Shown: positions 5,971-6,259 of the stretch, one piece after another
Numbering within the stretch: position 1 is the stretch's first letter
How the letters are laid out: each line of letters opens with the position of its first letter
DNA from: JBGOUV01 sp041477815
GTDB taxonomy: Bacteria > Acidobacteriota > Terriglobia > Bryobacterales > JACQDG01
Length of the DNA: 6,259 bases
Direction: 5' to 3'
Assembly: GCA_041477815.1 (NCBI GenBank)
Contig: JBGOUV010000397.1
Location: forward strand, 1-6,259
Position numbers and translations under genes: made by a program
Notes under the pieces: generated by a model
What the model was told of the DNA's origin: nothing
Databases searched by the model: none
The model's input: the letters and a program-made list of their open reading frames with translations, nothing else

Positions 5971-6259
5971 TTAAAAGGTGATCCCTGCTCGGCAGGTCAA
6001 ACACAGCACCGCCTCAAAGATATCAGTGGACTTCAATGGGTAGTTGGCATCCGCATCCGACGGTGTCAGATCACGGTCGGCCAGGATCGCGCATTTTTTC
6101 TGTATTCCTCCTGGTCCGAACCGTTTGGCATATGCGGCGATGCCCTCCTCGTCCAAGTCTATGCCGAGCGCTACCTTTGCCAAGGGCGGATGAGGAATTG
6201 CTCAGCGGCCCCTCGACGAGGAGAACTCGGCGGGCGTAAAGCACTTGTTCCGACAGGCA
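5971..6259 (-). pseudogene. Remnant of OLD-family nuclease TOPRIM domain, frameshifted and shortened
   Basis: Read from 6259 downward, one frame gives LYARRVLLVEGP (to about 6206), the entry strand and metal-binding glutamate of a TOPRIM domain as in OLD-family ATP-dependent nucleases. A second frame gives AEQFLI (6206-6189), and a third gives PPLAKVALGIDLDEEGI onward (from 6189). Each junction is explained by one missing base, near 6206 and 6189. The third frame continues with AYAKRFG and CAILADRDLTPSD, the later TOPRIM strand with its acidic motif, and ends at TAA (5973-5971). Between DLDEEGI and AYAKRFG about 10 residues seem missing compared with the family as I remember it, and the end (LTCRAGITF) looks like a shortened CRTTFERAIT-type segment. 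The N-terminal ATPase part, if present, lies outside the window. OLD nucleases include plasmid- and phage-borne defence enzymes. Recognition is by motif memory, without alignment. Confidence 0.62.

Noticed and set aside
6036..6239. + strand open frame of 67 residues at the right edge
   Set aside because: Antisense to the OLD-type TOPRIM remnant, with no recognisable features.

Overview
The window is GC-rich bacterial DNA. Its style points to an acidobacterium, probably near the Solibacteres/Bryobacterales. That placement is inferred from large membrane Ser/Thr kinases with PD40 propellers, a kinase fused to an 'IPAGT'-type sensor domain, a moxR-DUF58 pair, and short tandem repeats between and inside genes. 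No marker gene settles it.

Layout: (1) 2-487 (+) is the C-terminal end of a MoxR-type AAA+ ATPase cut by the window edge. (2) 488-578 is a spacer made almost wholly of two inverted arrays of an 8-bp repeat. They can fold into a 34-bp imperfect stem that ends on the base before the next start codon. (3) 579-1472 (+) is a DUF58 protein with a vWA-like metal site, the usual partner of MoxR. (4) It converges, with a 6-bp gap, on a minus-strand Ser/Thr kinase (2843-1479) with one membrane segment and a C-terminal extracytoplasmic domain. (5) 2844-3224 is a 381-bp spacer with a candidate promoter for that kinase and a roughly 118-bp cluster of four palindromes/hairpins. (6) 5855-3225 (-) is a second, larger membrane Ser/Thr kinase with a C-terminal TolB/PD40-type beta-propeller; a heptamer repeat is translated as part of its juxtamembrane linker. 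(7) 5856-5970 holds the kinase 2 ribosome binding site and otherwise nothing I can name. (8) 6259-5971 (-) is a broken remnant of the TOPRIM domain of an OLD-family nuclease, readable only by joining three reading frames.

The + strand pair (MoxR and DUF58) probably works as a chaperone-like ATPase with a vWA-type partner in maturing or assembling envelope or metal-containing complexes. The two kinases are same-strand neighbours with typical catalytic residues but unrelated outer domains, which suggests two membrane sensors with different inputs. No target protein is visible. I do not see a convincing new system. The most informative unusual items are the decayed OLD nuclease, the inverted octamer array at the DUF58 start, the palindrome cluster, and the heptamer array inside a coding region.
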